Assembly: GCA_003646355.1 (NCBI GenBank)
Contig: QNFO01000070.1
Coordinates: 1 to 6,420, forward strand
Direction: 5' to 3'
DNA: 6,420 bases
Origin: Gammaproteobacteria bacterium
GTDB taxonomy: Bacteria > Pseudomonadota > Gammaproteobacteria > Pseudomonadales > Porticoccaceae
Shown: positions 1-6,039 of the stretch, piece by piece
Numbering within the stretch: the stretch's first letter is position 1
Layout of the letters: the number at the start of each line of letters is the position of its first letter
Notes under the pieces: model-generated
What the model was told of the DNA's origin: nothing
The model's database searches: none
The model's input: the letters and a program-made list of their open reading frames with translations, nothing else
Translations under genes and position numbers: made by a program

Positions 1-227
1 CCCAACAGGGTGTTCGGGTCAACTCAGTACACCCCGGCATTATCGAAACGCTGCTGGCTAAAACCATGGGTGATGAGCAGATGAAAGCAATTATTGCCTC
101 GACACCGATGGCGAAAATGGGTCGACCGATTGATATTGCCACTATGTCCTTATTTTTATGCACCGATGAAGCCGCCTTTATTACCGGCTCTGAGTTTGTG
201 GTTGATGGTGGCTGGGGCGCTCAGTAA
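1..227 (+). CDS. Short-chain dehydrogenase/reductase (SDR), C-terminal 74 residues, 5' end outside window
   Basis: This is the 3' end of a gene open at the left edge, read from base 3 to a TAA at 225-227. The visible protein carries the end of a classical SDR. The segment RVNSVHPGIIET matches the conserved N-S-V-x-P-G-x-I-x-T strand and loop that follows the catalytic helix. A cap-helix region ends in GRPIDIA. The segment FITGSEFVVDGGWGAQ is the typical SDR C-terminus, where the strand before the terminal DGG packs near the cofactor. The N-terminal TGxxxGxG nucleotide-binding motif and the YxxxK catalytic pair lie outside the window, so cofactor preference and substrate cannot be read. By family, it is an NAD(P)-dependent cytoplasmic oxidoreductase, often acting on hydroxyacyl, steroid or alcohol groups. 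It converges with the amidohydrolase gene across a shared terminator, so no operon link is implied. The family call is firm; the substrate is unknown. Confidence 0.9.
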   Translation, partial: QQGVRVNSVHPGIIETLLAKTMGDEQMKAIIASTPMAKMGRPIDIATMSLFLCTDEAAFITGSEFVVDGGWGAQ

Positions 228-279
228 GTTGTCCTGGTACACCCTATGGGTTCTTTATTTGTAGGGACTTATAGGTATT

Positions 280-316
280 AAAAAAGGCCGGGGCTTTTAT
301 AGCACCGGCCTTTTTT
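280..316. terminator. Bidirectional intrinsic terminator between convergent genes
   Basis: A perfect 12-bp inverted repeat lies between the two convergent genes. The left arm AAAAAAGGCCGG (280-291) pairs with CCGGCCTTTTTT (305-316) across a 13-base loop. The GC core of GGCCGG/CCGGCC is flanked by A6 on one side and T6 on the other, so either strand gives a stem followed by a U-run. It sits 53 bp after the SDR stop and 24 bp before the amidohydrolase stop, so it can end both transcripts. Confidence 0.9.
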
Positions 317-339
317 ATTGCGTGGGCTATTTAAATCAA

Positions 340-2049
340 TTAACCATCGCCGTGGCGCAATAATCGCCCTGAGTAGACATCGGTTTCCTTGTCGTCTTTG
401 ATAATCACTTCGCCGTTGACCAGAATATAGTTATAACCCTTTGCCTTTTGCACACGGCGCCATTCATTGCCGGGCATGTCGTGGACAATTTCTCCGGGCA
501 GCACTTCGAGGTTTTCGTAATCGTAGACGACGATATCCGCCGGTGCCCCCTCTTTGATTTGGCCCCTGTCTTTAAAGCCAGCGAGGGATGCCGGTAGAGC
601 GCTCAGACGCCAGTGGACATCTTCAAGGGAGAGCATTTTATGCTCGCGGACATAGGTGACAATGGCTTCGGTCGGATAGCGCCCGGCAGTCAGAAAGCGG
701 GTGTGGGCGCCGCCGTCAGAAACACCAAACGTAATAAAGGGGTCGTCAATAATCTCCTTCATGTACTCGAGGTTGCCGGCGCTGGGCAATGAGGCGAAGA
801 ATTCGGCTTTCAGGTTGGTGCCGACAGCGATATCGAGCATGGCGTCGACCGGGTGTTTGCCGGTTTTTTCCGCGATAAGGCTGAGTTTATGGTCTTTAAA
901 TTCACCGAACAGGTCGGAGTTAGTGCGTATTAGCACGGTGTCTTCCAAAGGCCCGGTGGCGGCAAACCCGGGGGGATTGTCTTTCAAGCTCTGGCGCAGT
1001 GCTGGATCGCCCATTTTCGCCAGACGTTCTTCAAAGGTGCCGGTGGTGACATGGCGCCAAGCCTCGGAGTCGTCCCACAGGTTCCACTCGTCGAGGGAAA
1101 AGTTAAAACCGCCGTCTGTCGTTAAGCCCTGTCCGTAAACTTTGTTGCCGCGAGCATGGCATTCACTGAGCCATTGGAGGGCGTCGCGGTGCACGCTGGG
1201 ATCGTTGGCATTGGCTTGCACCACGTTATAAAGCACAGGTCGACCACTGATCTCGGCCAGCTCCTCCATGTGGGCGCGATCTTTCTCCGGCTCGTTGCCA
1301 CTGAGCATGGTCATTTGAATAAAGCCTTCGTTGCGTCGGCCGAGTACTTTGGCCAGAGCGATGCAGGTTTCGTTGTGCATCACATCGGTGGGCATCGGCG
1401 TGCCGTCATAGTCGCGTTGCACATCGGCACCGCAACCCGGGGCCAGACGCTGGGCCGACCAGCCGCAACCGCCAGCGTCCATTGCCTCTTCGAGTATGCG
1501 GATGATTTCGGCCTCTTCTTCCGGTGTTGGCAGTTCACCAGCCTTGGCGCGCTCCATGCCCATCACCCAAATTAGCAGGGGTACAAGGGGCACATAGGGC
1601 AGAATATTGATGGCTTTGGGGGTGCGATCGAGGCTGTCGAGGTAGTCGGGAAAGGTCACCCAATCCCAGGGCATACCCTCTTTCATCGACTCAAGGGGGA
1701 TGGCCTCGACTCGCGTCATCGACAGCATGGAGCGCTCGCGCAACTCCGGCTTAACCGGGGCAAAACCAAAGCCGCAGTTGCCGATGACTACGGAGGTGAT
1801 GCCGTGCCAGCCCGACAAGGTGCAGTAGGGATCCCAAAAAATTTGTGCGTCGTAGTGGGTGTGTAAGTCGATAAAACCGGGGCAAACATGCTTGCCCTCG
1901 GCGTCGAGTACTTGCTTGGCATCACTCGCGTCGAGGCGGCCTATTTTGGCAATAAGGCCATCTTTAATACCGATATCACCCTTGTAGCGGGGGATGCGAG
2001 TGCCGTCAAAAATAATACCATTTTGAATAATTGTGTCGTAGGTGGGCAT
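340..2049 (-). CDS. Amidohydrolase family protein, N-acyl-D-amino-acid deacylase (D-aminoacylase)-like
   Basis: This 569-residue protein has the amidohydrolase layout: a small N-terminal beta domain (DTIIQNGIIFDGT, residues 5-17), a metal-dependent TIM barrel, and a returning C-terminal beta domain (GAPADIVVYD, 501-510; YILVNGEVI, 541-549). The barrel opens with GFIDLHTHYDAQ, giving the HxH pair H63 and H65. GNCGFG follows, with C92 spaced from H65 as C96 is from H69 in the Alcaligenes D-aminoacylase. SDGGAH near the end supplies D445, the expected catalytic Asp. By eye, the two other family metal ligands (HxR and SHHK motifs) are replaced around residues 243-248 and 272-278. Family members hydrolyse N-acyl-D-amino acids or related amides in the cytoplasm; the substrate here is unknown. 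The ATG start is backed by AGGAG seven bases upstream. At 569 residues it is longer than the roughly 480-residue D-aminoacylases. It stands alone, convergent with the SDR gene. Confidence 0.88.
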   Translation of the reverse strand: MPTYDTIIQNGIIFDGTRIPRYKGDIGIKDGLIAKIGRLDASDAKQVLDAEGKHVCPGFIDLHTHYDAQIFWDPYCTLSGWHGITSVVIGNCGFGFAPVKPELRERSMLSMTRVEAIPLESMKEGMPWDWVTFPDYLDSLDRTPKAINILPYVPLVPLLIWVMGMERAKAGELPTPEEEAEIIRILEEAMDAGGCGWSAQRLAPGCGADVQRDYDGTPMPTDVMHNETCIALAKVLGRRNEGFIQMTMLSGNEPEKDRAHMEELAEISGRPVLYNVVQANANDPSVHRDALQWLSECHARGNKVYGQGLTTDGGFNFSLDEWNLWDDSEAWRHVTTGTFEERLAKMGDPALRQSLKDNPPGFAATGPLEDTVLIRTNSDLFGEFKDHKLSLIAEKTGKHPVDAMLDIAVGTNLKAEFFASLPSAGNLEYMKEIIDDPFITFGVSDGGAHTRFLTAGRYPTEAIVTYVREHKMLSLEDVHWRLSALPASLAGFKDRGQIKEGAPADIVVYDYENLEVLPGEIVHDMPGNEWRRVQKAKGYNYILVNGEVIIKDDKETDVYSGRLLRHGDG

Positions 2050-2056
2050 GCTTGCG

Positions 2057-2061
2057 CTCCT
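2057..2061 (-). promoter_or_regulatory. Ribosome binding site of the amidohydrolase gene
   Basis: On the minus strand the sequence reads CAGGAGCGCAAGC followed by ATG. The AGGAG core is seven bases from the start codon, which is near-ideal spacing and fixes the start at 2049. Confidence 0.75.
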
Positions 2062-2145
2062 GCGTGATGGGCAGGATTACATCTGGGCAATGACCTTATT
2101 CAACATTCGGTGTTACGAAACGGCGTTTGATACTACAAGGTGTGC

Positions 2146-2162
2146 TCTATCGGTGTGATAGA
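2146..2162. repeat. 17-bp inverted repeat upstream of the amidohydrolase gene
   Basis: TCTATC (2146-2151) and GATAGA (2157-2162) form perfect 6-bp arms around the 5-base centre GGTGT. It lies about 100 bp upstream of the amidohydrolase start. The same stretch has GGTGTG twice, 13 bp apart (2140-2145 and 2152-2157 approximately). A dimeric regulator could bind here, but short arms like these also arise by chance. Confidence 0.3.
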
Positions 2163-2180
2163 TGTAACCTAATCCCTGTT

Positions 2181-2340
2181 TATAATTTATTTTTATTTCC
2201 TGAAACAAAGGTACTGCTTCGTACACTTAACTGCAAGAGTAACTTTTCAGGACGCAAGGGATTTCATTCTGCTGCGAAGATATTGATTGTTGCCGACGAC
2301 GGAGCAGTGCACTCAGGTTTTGAGTGCGTTTAAATTTTGT
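2181..2340 (+). ncRNA. Possible small RNA or structured intergenic element (speculative)
   Basis: The gap between the amidohydrolase and PilZ genes contains, in order on the plus strand, a consensus TATAAT hexamer (2181-2186) without a convincing -35 box; an 8-bp inverted repeat TCCTGAAA (2198-2205)/TTTCAGGA (2245-2252); a small GTAC hairpin inside it (2211-2224, 6-base loop); and a strong hairpin at 2309-2327 followed by the T-rich GTTTAAATTTTG. This is the arrangement expected for a short transcript of about 145 nt. The hairpin could equally belong to the PilZ transcript, and nothing here matches an RNA family I recognise. Confidence 0.22.
2309..2327. terminator. Hairpin just beyond the PilZ gene stop, possible terminator
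   Basis: GCACTCA (2309-2315) pairs perfectly with TGAGTGC (2321-2327) across a 5-base loop, and two G-T wobbles extend the stem outward. It begins three bases past the PilZ stop codon on the minus strand. In that direction no T-run follows (ACTGCTCC). In the plus direction it is followed by GTTTAAATTTTG, which is T-rich but interrupted. It may stabilise or end the PilZ message, or end a plus-strand transcript from the gap. Confidence 0.45.
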
Positions 2341-2699
2341 AACTATAGGCCATGGATGAGTGCAGTAAGCTCAATTTGTCATGGGGCTCGATCGCCATAA
2401 TCTCGCAACCAACGGCCTGAAGCTGTGGGTTTTTTTGTTCTGGCTTACTCCAGACGATGCGAAGGCCGAGTTCGATAGTCGTTTTTCCCTTCTGCGGATG
2501 GGGCAAGTCGACGGAAACCAGTCGCCGCTGGTCGACGGGCAAATTGAGGCTGGAAAACAACATAAAGCCACTGGTAGAAACATCGGCAATATAGCCAATA
2601 GTTGATTTGTTCGATGTCGTAGACCTTGGCAAGTGCGGTATAGGCCGCTCGCGGTGGGCGGGGCAACTGGCTGTCTGGCTGGAGGTTAAGTTCGTTCAC
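2330..2699 (-). CDS. PilZ domain protein, gene apparently interrupted by a frameshift near 2605-2614
   Basis: The uninterrupted frame 2330-2632 encodes the body of a PilZ domain. It contains IADVSTSGFML, matching the (D/N)xSxxG motif (D17, S19, G22 from the TTG at 2632), then SVDLP, a RIVW strand and AVGCEI, which is the usual order. PilZ domains bind cyclic di-GMP and control motility or envelope functions in the cytoplasm. The only start in this frame is TTG at 2632, with no ribosome binding site, and it would omit the first strand and arginine region. The missing part lies one frame away. From GTG 2699, behind GAGAG six bases upstream, 30 codons read to AKVYDIE. Joining VYDIE to KSTIGYIADVS restores the usual spacing and gives about 123 residues. 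I infer a 2-base loss or 1-base gain near GAACAAATC, either a real mutation or a base error. The arginines (LPRPPR) are spaced RxxR, not the canonical RxxxR. Confidence 0.72.
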
Positions 2700-2720
2700 C
2701 CTGGGCTCTCTGTTTAGTAA

Positions 2721-2748
2721 ATAATAGCGAGCCTTAAATGGATCTTAA
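2721..2748 (-). promoter_or_regulatory. Candidate sigma-70 promoter for the PilZ gene
   Basis: On the minus strand TTAAGA (2748-2743, four of six matches to TTGACA) is followed after 16 bases by TATTAT (2726-2721, five of six matches to TATAAT). Transcription would begin near 2714, about 15 bases before the GTG at 2699. That leaves room for the GAGAG ribosome binding site and supports the GTG start over the downstream TTG. Confidence 0.42.
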
Positions 2749-2752
2749 CGTT

Positions 2753-2805
2753 ATCGCGTACGGTCGCTCGGCACCCCTGCGAGGGCGGGCAATTACTTAC
2801 GCGAT
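2753..2805. repeat. Nested inverted repeat between the MATE and PilZ genes
   Basis: ATCGCGTA (2753-2760) and TACGCGAT (2798-2805) are perfect 8-bp arms 37 bases apart. Inside, CTCG (2767-2770) pairs with CGAG (2780-2783), and CA/TG pairs closing a CCCC loop can extend that inner stem past a bulged G. It lies 43 bp past the MATE stop and could be a terminal structure of that message. No T-run follows in the minus direction, so it is not a standard intrinsic terminator. Confidence 0.35.
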
Positions 2806-2847
2806 TTCCTTGTTGTACCAGGTCTCGATTGATAGCGGCGTGAGGTC

Positions 2848-4230
2848 TTACGCCGGACGCGACTTTAACACAGCGTTTCGTGCGGTGAAATAGACCCGTG
2901 TCGTGGTCAAGCTTGCTGTAATTACCAAAGCGATGACCATCCCTATCCAGAAGCCTTCAACGCCAAGGGGTGCACCCCATAAATCGCTCAGGGCCAGGGA
3001 ATAAGATAGCGGAAAGCCGATCAGCCAATAGCCAACAAAGGCTAGCACTAAAGTGATGCGGGTATCTTTGTAGCCGCGCAGGGCACCATTGCCGCCGATG
3101 TTGATGGCATCAAAAACCCGAAAGATAGCGGCGTACACCAGTAGCGATGCAGCCAGTTTTTGTACGGCGATGTCGGGCGTGAATAAGGCCGCAATTTGCT
3201 CGCGAAACAGTAATACAAAAGCGCCCTGGCAAAGGGCGATTACGGCGGTAAGTTTGAGCCCGGTTGTGCAAATGAGCTGTGCCTGATGAGCCCGGTGTCG
3301 CCCCATTTCATGGGCAACCAGTATGGATATTGCCTGTGAGATACCCATCGGCACCATAAACATCATCCAGTCGAAAGAGATCGCCACCGAGTGGCCGCTG
3401 ACGGTGACGGCACCGAGGTGGGCGACCAGTAATGGAATTAGCAGGAAGAAGCCACCTTCGGCCAGTATCGCGCCACCAATAGGTAAGCCAATGCGCAGGG
3501 TTTCTTTTATTCGCTCGCCATCAAAGGCCTGTCTTGCGTTGAGCAATTGGTAGGCATGCAAGGTGCGGGCACTGCGCGCGTAGAGGGCCTCGCCACCGAC
3601 AATAAACAGGGATACACAGAATGTCGCCCAGCCACAGCCTGCGCCGCCAAGGGCGGGCAGTCCCCACTTGCCCATAACCAGGGCGTAATCGAGAGGGATG
3701 TTGAGCAAAAAACCCATTAGGTTGAAAATCATTGCCGTACGCGCCTGGCCCATACTTTCAAAGGTGGTGCGAAACGCCATGATGTAAGGTAATAAAAAAG
3801 CACTGCCGATCATTGGCAGGAGGTAGCTAGTGGCAATGCCGGTGATTTCTGCAGGACTGTCGAGCCGAGGTAAGAGGATGATGCCGGCGCTAATAAACAG
3901 GCTGCAGAGTAAGCCCAGAGGCAGGCATAACCACAGGCAGTTTTGAAATTGTCGACGTATAGCGTCTGTTTTGCCGGCACTATATAGCTGGCCGATAATG
4001 GGGCCGTTGCCAAGAATAATGCCGATCACCAGCATAATGGAGAGATTGAAAACCGTGCTGCCCAGGGTGACAGCGGCCAGATCGTCAGTGCTGAGGCGCC
4101 CGGCAATAATAATATCGGTGACACTCATGCCGACAATGGCCAGTTGTCCAACAGTAATCGGCAGTGCCAACTTGATCATGCGAGTGATGTTCGTGGTGGA
4201 GGCGTTATCTGCTGAATTAAAAGGCGGCAT
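2848..4230 (-). CDS. MATE family efflux transporter, NorM-like
   Basis: This is a complete 460-residue inner-membrane protein, the usual length for MATE exporters, with hydrophobic stretches throughout that fit 12 transmembrane helices in two halves. The first half has GQLAIVGMSVTDIIIAGRLS (28-47) and NGPIIGQLYSAG (75-86), matching NorM sequence around helices 1 and 2. The second half has LAEGGFF, SGHSVAISFDWMMFMVP and RVFDAINIGGNGALRGYKDT. The acidic residues D39, E258 and D374 fall at the positions of the cation-coupling D36, E255 and D371 of Vibrio cholerae NorM, so sodium- or proton-driven drug export is likely. The natural substrate is unknown. ATG 4230 is chosen because helix 1 follows directly; the ribosome binding site is weak (CGAG close to the start). 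It is divergent from the glutamate-synthase-like gene and codirectional with PilZ, 148 bp away. Confidence 0.95.
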   Translation of the reverse strand: MPPFNSADNASTTNITRMIKLALPITVGQLAIVGMSVTDIIIAGRLSTDDLAAVTLGSTVFNLSIMLVIGIILGNGPIIGQLYSAGKTDAIRRQFQNCLWLCLPLGLLCSLFISAGIILLPRLDSPAEITGIATSYLLPMIGSAFLLPYIMAFRTTFESMGQARTAMIFNLMGFLLNIPLDYALVMGKWGLPALGGAGCGWATFCVSLFIVGGEALYARSARTLHAYQLLNARQAFDGERIKETLRIGLPIGGAILAEGGFFLLIPLLVAHLGAVTVSGHSVAISFDWMMFMVPMGISQAISILVAHEMGRHRAHQAQLICTTGLKLTAVIALCQGAFVLLFREQIAALFTPDIAVQKLAASLLVYAAIFRVFDAINIGGNGALRGYKDTRITLVLAFVGYWLIGFPLSYSLALSDLWGAPLGVEGFWIGMVIALVITASLTTTRVYFTARNAVLKSRPA

Positions 4231-4266
4231 AGCTCGGTTTAATGTTGAAAGGCGTTATTATGTTAA

Positions 4267-4281
4267 CAGTGCCATGCACTG
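4267..4281. promoter_or_regulatory. 15-bp palindrome, candidate operator
   Basis: CAGTGC (4267-4272) and GCACTG (4276-4281) are perfect 6-bp arms around the centre CAT. The site is 37 bp from the MATE start and 117 bp from the glutamate-synthase-like start, where a dimeric repressor could control one or both. No regulator gene is visible in the window, and the motif matches no operator I can name. Confidence 0.38.
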
Positions 4282-4386
4282 GCGGGGTTAGCGATGATGA
4301 TTTTATTTTAGTGCTCGGATTTTGGCGTCTGGTACAGATGCTATTTCCTGAAGCGAAAAAACTGACAGAGAAAATGGTGTATGAAG

Positions 4387-4391
4387 GGGAG
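4387..4391 (+). promoter_or_regulatory. Ribosome binding site that decides the start of the glutamate-synthase-like gene
   Basis: The sequence GAAGGGGAGCTGTTA precedes ATG 4398, so GGGAG lies six bases from the start codon. No earlier in-frame start (4242, 4260, 4338 or 4374) has a comparable site. ATG 4398 also gives a protein whose first hydrophobic helix begins directly, as in relatives. Confidence 0.72.
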
Positions 4392-4397
4392 CTGTTA

Positions 4398-5921
4398 ATG
4401 AGTGGTTTTGAAATGAATTCTTTATTTCTGATGGAAATTTTTGTTGATAGTTTGCTTTTCATACTGGGTGTTGGTGTTCTCTGTATTGTTTATATGTACA
4501 TTGTTGACTCGCGCCAGACCAAGCATGCCATCCGCCGCAACTTTCCTGTGGTGGGTCGCTTCCGTTATTTTTTTGAGCACCTGGGTGAGTTTTTCCGGCA
4601 ATACTTTTTTGCTATGGATAGAGAAGAAATGCCCTTTAATCGGGCCAAGCGTGCATGGGTTTATCGCGCGGCAAAAAATGTCGATGGTACGGTCGCTTTC
4701 GGTTCAAGCAAGAGTATTAGCGAGCCGGGTGCGGTGTTATTTGTTACCCACCCCTTCCCGGTTTTAACAGAAGACTATGCTGCTACGCAGACCTTGATCA
4801 TCGGGCCCCATTGTCGCCAGCCCTTTGAAGCGACATCTTTTTTTAATGTTTCGGCGATGAGTTTCGGGGCCATCTCGCAACCGGCAGTGAGTGCATTATC
4901 GCGGGGCGCGGCAAAGGCCGGTTGCTGGATAAATACCGGTGAAGGCGGGCTCTCTCCCCATCACCTTGAAGGGGGCAGTGATATTGTTTTTCAGATTGGC
5001 ACGGCGAAATACGGTGTGCGCGATGAAGCTGGCAAGCTAGATGATGAAAAACTCCTCGCTATGGCGGCCCATCCCCAGGTCAAAATGTTTGAGATAAAGA
5101 TCAGCCAGGGTGCTAAGCCGGGTAAGGGCGGTATCCTGCCGGGCATTAAAGTCACACAGGTGATTGCCATGACCCGGGGTATTCCGATTGGAGAGGCTTC
5201 CATTAGCCCCAATGGCCACGCCGATATTCGCAACGTCGATCAGTTGCTCGACATGTTGGCGCATGTTCGCGAAATTACCGGAAAACCGGCCGGTTTTAAG
5301 TTGGTGGTTGGCGGTACCCGTTTTTTTGATGAGCTATGCGAGGCCGTTAAGCAGCGCGGTGTGGAGGAGTTTGCCCCCGACTTTATCACCCTCGACAGTG
5401 GTGATGGCGGCACCGGTGCTGCGCCGCAAAGTCTGCTTGATAGTGCCGGGTTGAATATTCGTGAAACCCTGCCCATGGTTAATGACAAGCTAGTAGAGTA
5501 CGGCTTACGTGATCACATACGCTTAATTGCTGCCGGTAAGTTAATCACCCCAACCGATGTCGCCTGGGCGCTGTGTGCGGGCGCAGATTTTGTGGTTTCG
5601 GCGCGCGGCTTTATGTTTGCGCTGGGCTGTATTCAGGCCATGCAGTGCAATAAAAACACCTGCCCCACCGGTGTGGCGACCCATGACAAAGATCTTCAGC
5701 AAGGGCTTGATCCCACCGACAAAGCTACCCGTGTGGCTAATTATGTGGCGCAAATGGAGCAGGAAGTGGGTGCCATCGCTCACTCCTGTGGTGTATGCGA
5801 GCCGCGACAACTCAATCGCAGCCATGCGCGCATCGTTACTGAACTCGGCCAATCGGTGCCGCTAGATATTTTGTATCGTAAACAGGCGGAGCAAAATCCG
5901 CTATTTTCAAAACCCTCATAA
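4398..5921 (+). CDS. Membrane-anchored FMN-binding glutamate synthase family protein
   Basis: From ATG 4398 this is a 507-residue protein. Residues 7-36 are a hydrophobic anchor, followed by RQTKHAIRRNFPVVGRFRYF, the usual linker of this family. The rest is a glutamate synthase FMN-barrel domain: SAMSFGAIS, NTGEGGLSPHH, KISQGAKPGKGG, LDSGDGGTGAAP and ITPTDVAWALCAGADFV appear in the expected order. Three cysteines (411, 417 and 422, in GCIQAMQCNKNTCPTGVAT) match the CX5CX4C ligands of the [3Fe-4S] cluster in GltB. It lacks the N-terminal glutaminase domain and C-terminal beta-helix of full GltB, and no GltD-like partner is present. It is therefore a stand-alone redox flavoprotein on the membrane, whose reaction is not established; true glutamate synthesis from glutamine is unlikely alone. 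It is divergent from the MATE gene and 118 bp upstream of a DoxX gene on the same strand. The family call is secure; the function is open. Confidence 0.93.
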   Translation: MSGFEMNSLFLMEIFVDSLLFILGVGVLCIVYMYIVDSRQTKHAIRRNFPVVGRFRYFFEHLGEFFRQYFFAMDREEMPFNRAKRAWVYRAAKNVDGTVAFGSSKSISEPGAVLFVTHPFPVLTEDYAATQTLIIGPHCRQPFEATSFFNVSAMSFGAISQPAVSALSRGAAKAGCWINTGEGGLSPHHLEGGSDIVFQIGTAKYGVRDEAGKLDDEKLLAMAAHPQVKMFEIKISQGAKPGKGGILPGIKVTQVIAMTRGIPIGEASISPNGHADIRNVDQLLDMLAHVREITGKPAGFKLVVGGTRFFDELCEAVKQRGVEEFAPDFITLDSGDGGTGAAPQSLLDSAGLNIRETLPMVNDKLVEYGLRDHIRLIAAGKLITPTDVAWALCAGADFVVSARGFMFALGCIQAMQCNKNTCPTGVATHDKDLQQGLDPTDKATRVANYVAQMEQEVGAIAHSCGVCEPRQLNRSHARIVTELGQSVPLDILYRKQAEQNPLFSKPS

Positions 5922-6039
5922 AAGGTGAAGTGGTATTTTTAAATCGCATTTTCCTCGCTTTAAATTACTGGGGAATTTTTTGCAGTATCCGTTCTCTAAT
6001 TGCCCACTCCACTATCACACAGCATAAGAGAACCTGAGC

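Larger units (their letters stand above)
4231..4397. promoter_or_regulatory. Divergent intergenic region between the MATE and glutamate-synthase-like genes
   Basis: This 167-bp stretch must hold the 5' signals of both divergent genes. I could not pick a good -35/-10 pair for either direction. Several AT-rich hexamers occur (TATTAT at 4256-4261, TATTTT at 4304-4309) without a matched partner. An in-frame ATG at 4242 would extend the downstream protein by 52 residues, but it lacks a ribosome binding site and the extension does not resemble the family. Confidence 0.5.

Noticed and set aside
701..1575. Plus-strand open frames of about 140 codons opposite the amidohydrolase
   Set aside because: They are antisense shadows of a well-supported gene, with no domain or start signal of their own.
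2127..2333. A 68-codon plus-strand open frame (TTG start) in the gap before the PilZ gene
   Set aside because: It has no ribosome binding site at the TTG and no recognisable domain, and its end runs through the 2309-2327 hairpin. A non-coding explanation fits better.
2445..2604. Continuation of the PilZ first frame past the junction (84-residue reading from GTG 2699)
   Set aside because: Beyond AKVYDIE the sequence loses any PilZ likeness, while the other frame carries the conserved motifs. Only the first 30 codons are taken as coding.
2803..2850. In-frame continuation after the MATE TAA for 15 codons to a second TAA, suggesting a truncated tail or readthrough
   Set aside because: An open run of 15 codons is expected by chance about half the time, and the MATE protein is already full length.
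2841..2857. GGCGTGA/TTACGCC hairpin across the MATE stop codon
   Set aside because: The stem is short, includes a G-T wobble, overlaps the coding end and has no T-run.
4242..4397. Longer start for the glutamate-synthase-like gene at ATG 4242
   Set aside because: The 52 added residues do not resemble the family, there is no ribosome binding site, and they cover the divergent promoter region. ATG 4398 has a strong site.
5938..5984. TTTAAA repeats and a T-run after the glutamate-synthase-like gene as a terminator
   Set aside because: Only TTTAAA arms with one or two inner CG pairs can form. There is no GC-rich stem before the T-run, so a terminator is not supported.
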